Positions 5,993-6,319 of a stretch of DNA of 6,319 bases are shown here, in pieces. The notes beneath the pieces were generated by a model that was not told the origin of the DNA, did no database searches, and was given only the letters and a program-made list of their open reading frames with translations. The position numbers and the translations under genes were made by a program. How positions within the stretch are numbered: position 1 is the first letter of the stretch; every line of letters starts with the position of its first letter. Source of the DNA: REEB95 sp050729835 (GTDB lineage Bacteria; Pseudomonadota; Alphaproteobacteria; ATCC43930; CGMCC-115725); assembly GCA_050729835.1 (NCBI GenBank), contig JBOHLS010000056.1:1-6319 (forward strand). The letters run 5' to 3'.

Positions 5993-6060
5993 AAAAAATA
6001 TTTGTCGCTAAGGAAAAAAGTCTGTCCCAAAGGAATAAAGTTTGTCCCGATACCGTCCCA
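5981..6060. repeat. Array of 20-bp phased degenerate repeats
   Basis: TGTC recurs at 5983, 6003, 6023 and 6043, exactly 20 bp apart. The middle units are closest (TTTGTCGCTAAGGAAAAAAG at 6001-6020, TCTGTCCCAAAGGAATAAAG at 6021-6040). The first unit shares TGTC and the A-tract, and the last shares TTTGTCCC then diverges. Evenly phased repeats at two helical turns look like a multi-site protein-binding array. Several insertion sequences end this way, so an IS terminus is my preferred reading, without a family name. Confidence 0.55.
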
Positions 6061-6067
6061 ACATTAA

Positions 6068-6247
6068 TCGAACAGATTCAGTCGGTCGAAACTCGGCAAT
6101 CCGGTTAAGGTCATTGCGGGAATGGCGGAAACGCTCGCCGACATCGGGATCACCATACTTGGCGTACCTTTGACAATCGAGCTGTTCGAGCAGCTAGCCT
6201 GTCTTATTCGTGACGGCAGAGGATTTGGGTTGGCGGATGTAGCGTAA
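6068..6247 (+). pseudogene. C-terminal coding remnant of an unrecognised protein
   Basis: A rightward frame, opening after a TAA at 6065, reads NRFSRSKLGNPVKVIAGMAE, then TLADIGITILGVPLTIELFE, then QLACLIRDGRGFGLADVA and a TAA at 6245-6247. Its amphipathic, gene-like composition suggests the true 3' end of a gene that lost its 5' part. An ATG at 6122 would give only about 41 codons and has no clear ribosome-binding site. I recognise no family. It starts just after the 20-bp repeat array, which fits truncation by a mobile element. A minus-strand frame across the same bases (6064-6312) has a poorer, Ser/Thr-rich composition and is less likely. Confidence 0.35.
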
Positions 6248-6265
6248 TTCGTTGACTGCGTGCAT

Positions 6266-6299
6266 GATTCTGTTGTCGAGACAGAGTCAATCGCGCGAT
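6266..6299. other. Two adjacent small dyads near the right edge
   Basis: GATTCTGT (6266-6273) pairs with ACAGAGTC (6281-6288) over a 7-nt loop with one G-T pair. It is followed at once by the 10-bp perfect palindrome ATCGCGCGAT (6290-6299). There is no T-run, so a terminator is not supported. They could be regulatory sites of a gene beyond the window or chance. Nothing else is recognisable in 6248-6319. Confidence 0.25.
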
Positions 6300-6319
6300 C
6301 ACGGAGCGCCACACCCGCC

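Noticed and set aside
5976..6000. Intrinsic terminator after glmS
   Set aside because: The hairpin is followed by a run of A on the transcribed-sense strand, not T, and the stem is only 6 bp.
6064..6312. 82-codon open frame on the minus strand
   Set aside because: Ser/Thr/Pro-rich with no recognisable motif. The plus-strand remnant over the same bases is more protein-like.

Overview
The window reads as a piece of an alphaproteobacterial chromosome, most likely Hyphomicrobiales (Bradyrhizobium/Rhodopseudomonas-like). The reasons are the GC-rich codon use of the housekeeping genes, the style of the tRNA promoter, and the G/C-rich palindromic repeats between genes that are typical of that group. 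It has an accessory left third, a core housekeeping middle, and a short debris-like right end.

Left third (1 to about 1975), lower in GC. A two-gene unit runs on the minus strand. Its first gene encodes a P63C-domain protein. A small charged, coiled-coil-like gene follows directly, its ATG adjoining the first gene's stop. The unit has a good sigma70-type promoter (TATAAT) overlaid by a perfect 9-bp inverted repeat, with a third half-site downstream, which looks like an operator. The small gene appears to be cut by an IS21-type insertion-sequence end (1-125) carrying three internal direct repeats. On the other side of the unit lies the C-terminal remnant of an IS1-like transposase, broken by a frameshift. 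This segment borders the 3' end of a tRNA-Val(CAC) gene, a classic island integration position.

Middle (about 1979-5959). tRNA-Val is transcribed leftward from its own TTGACA promoter. Rightward come glmU, a DUF559 (PD-(D/E)XK-fold) gene, and glmS. GlmS makes glucosamine-6-phosphate. After isomerisation by GlmM (not in the window), GlmU acetylates and uridylates the sugar to UDP-GlcNAc for peptidoglycan and LPS. The DUF559 gene sits between two 42-bp palindromic repeats that differ at only two positions, and its C-terminus is encoded by repeat sequence. The second repeat appears to supply the Shine-Dalgarno for a six-codon minicistron whose stop overlaps the glmS start codon, which would couple glmS translation to upstream translation.

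Right end (5960-6319). There is no intact gene. It holds an array of four 20-bp phased units (TGTC every 20 bp), a short rightward coding remnant, and two small dyads. It looks like remains of mobile elements.

No large undescribed system is proven here. The points most worth following are the P63C/coiled-coil cassette with its three-half-site operator, and the repeat-derived translation signals in the glmU-DUF559-glmS operon.
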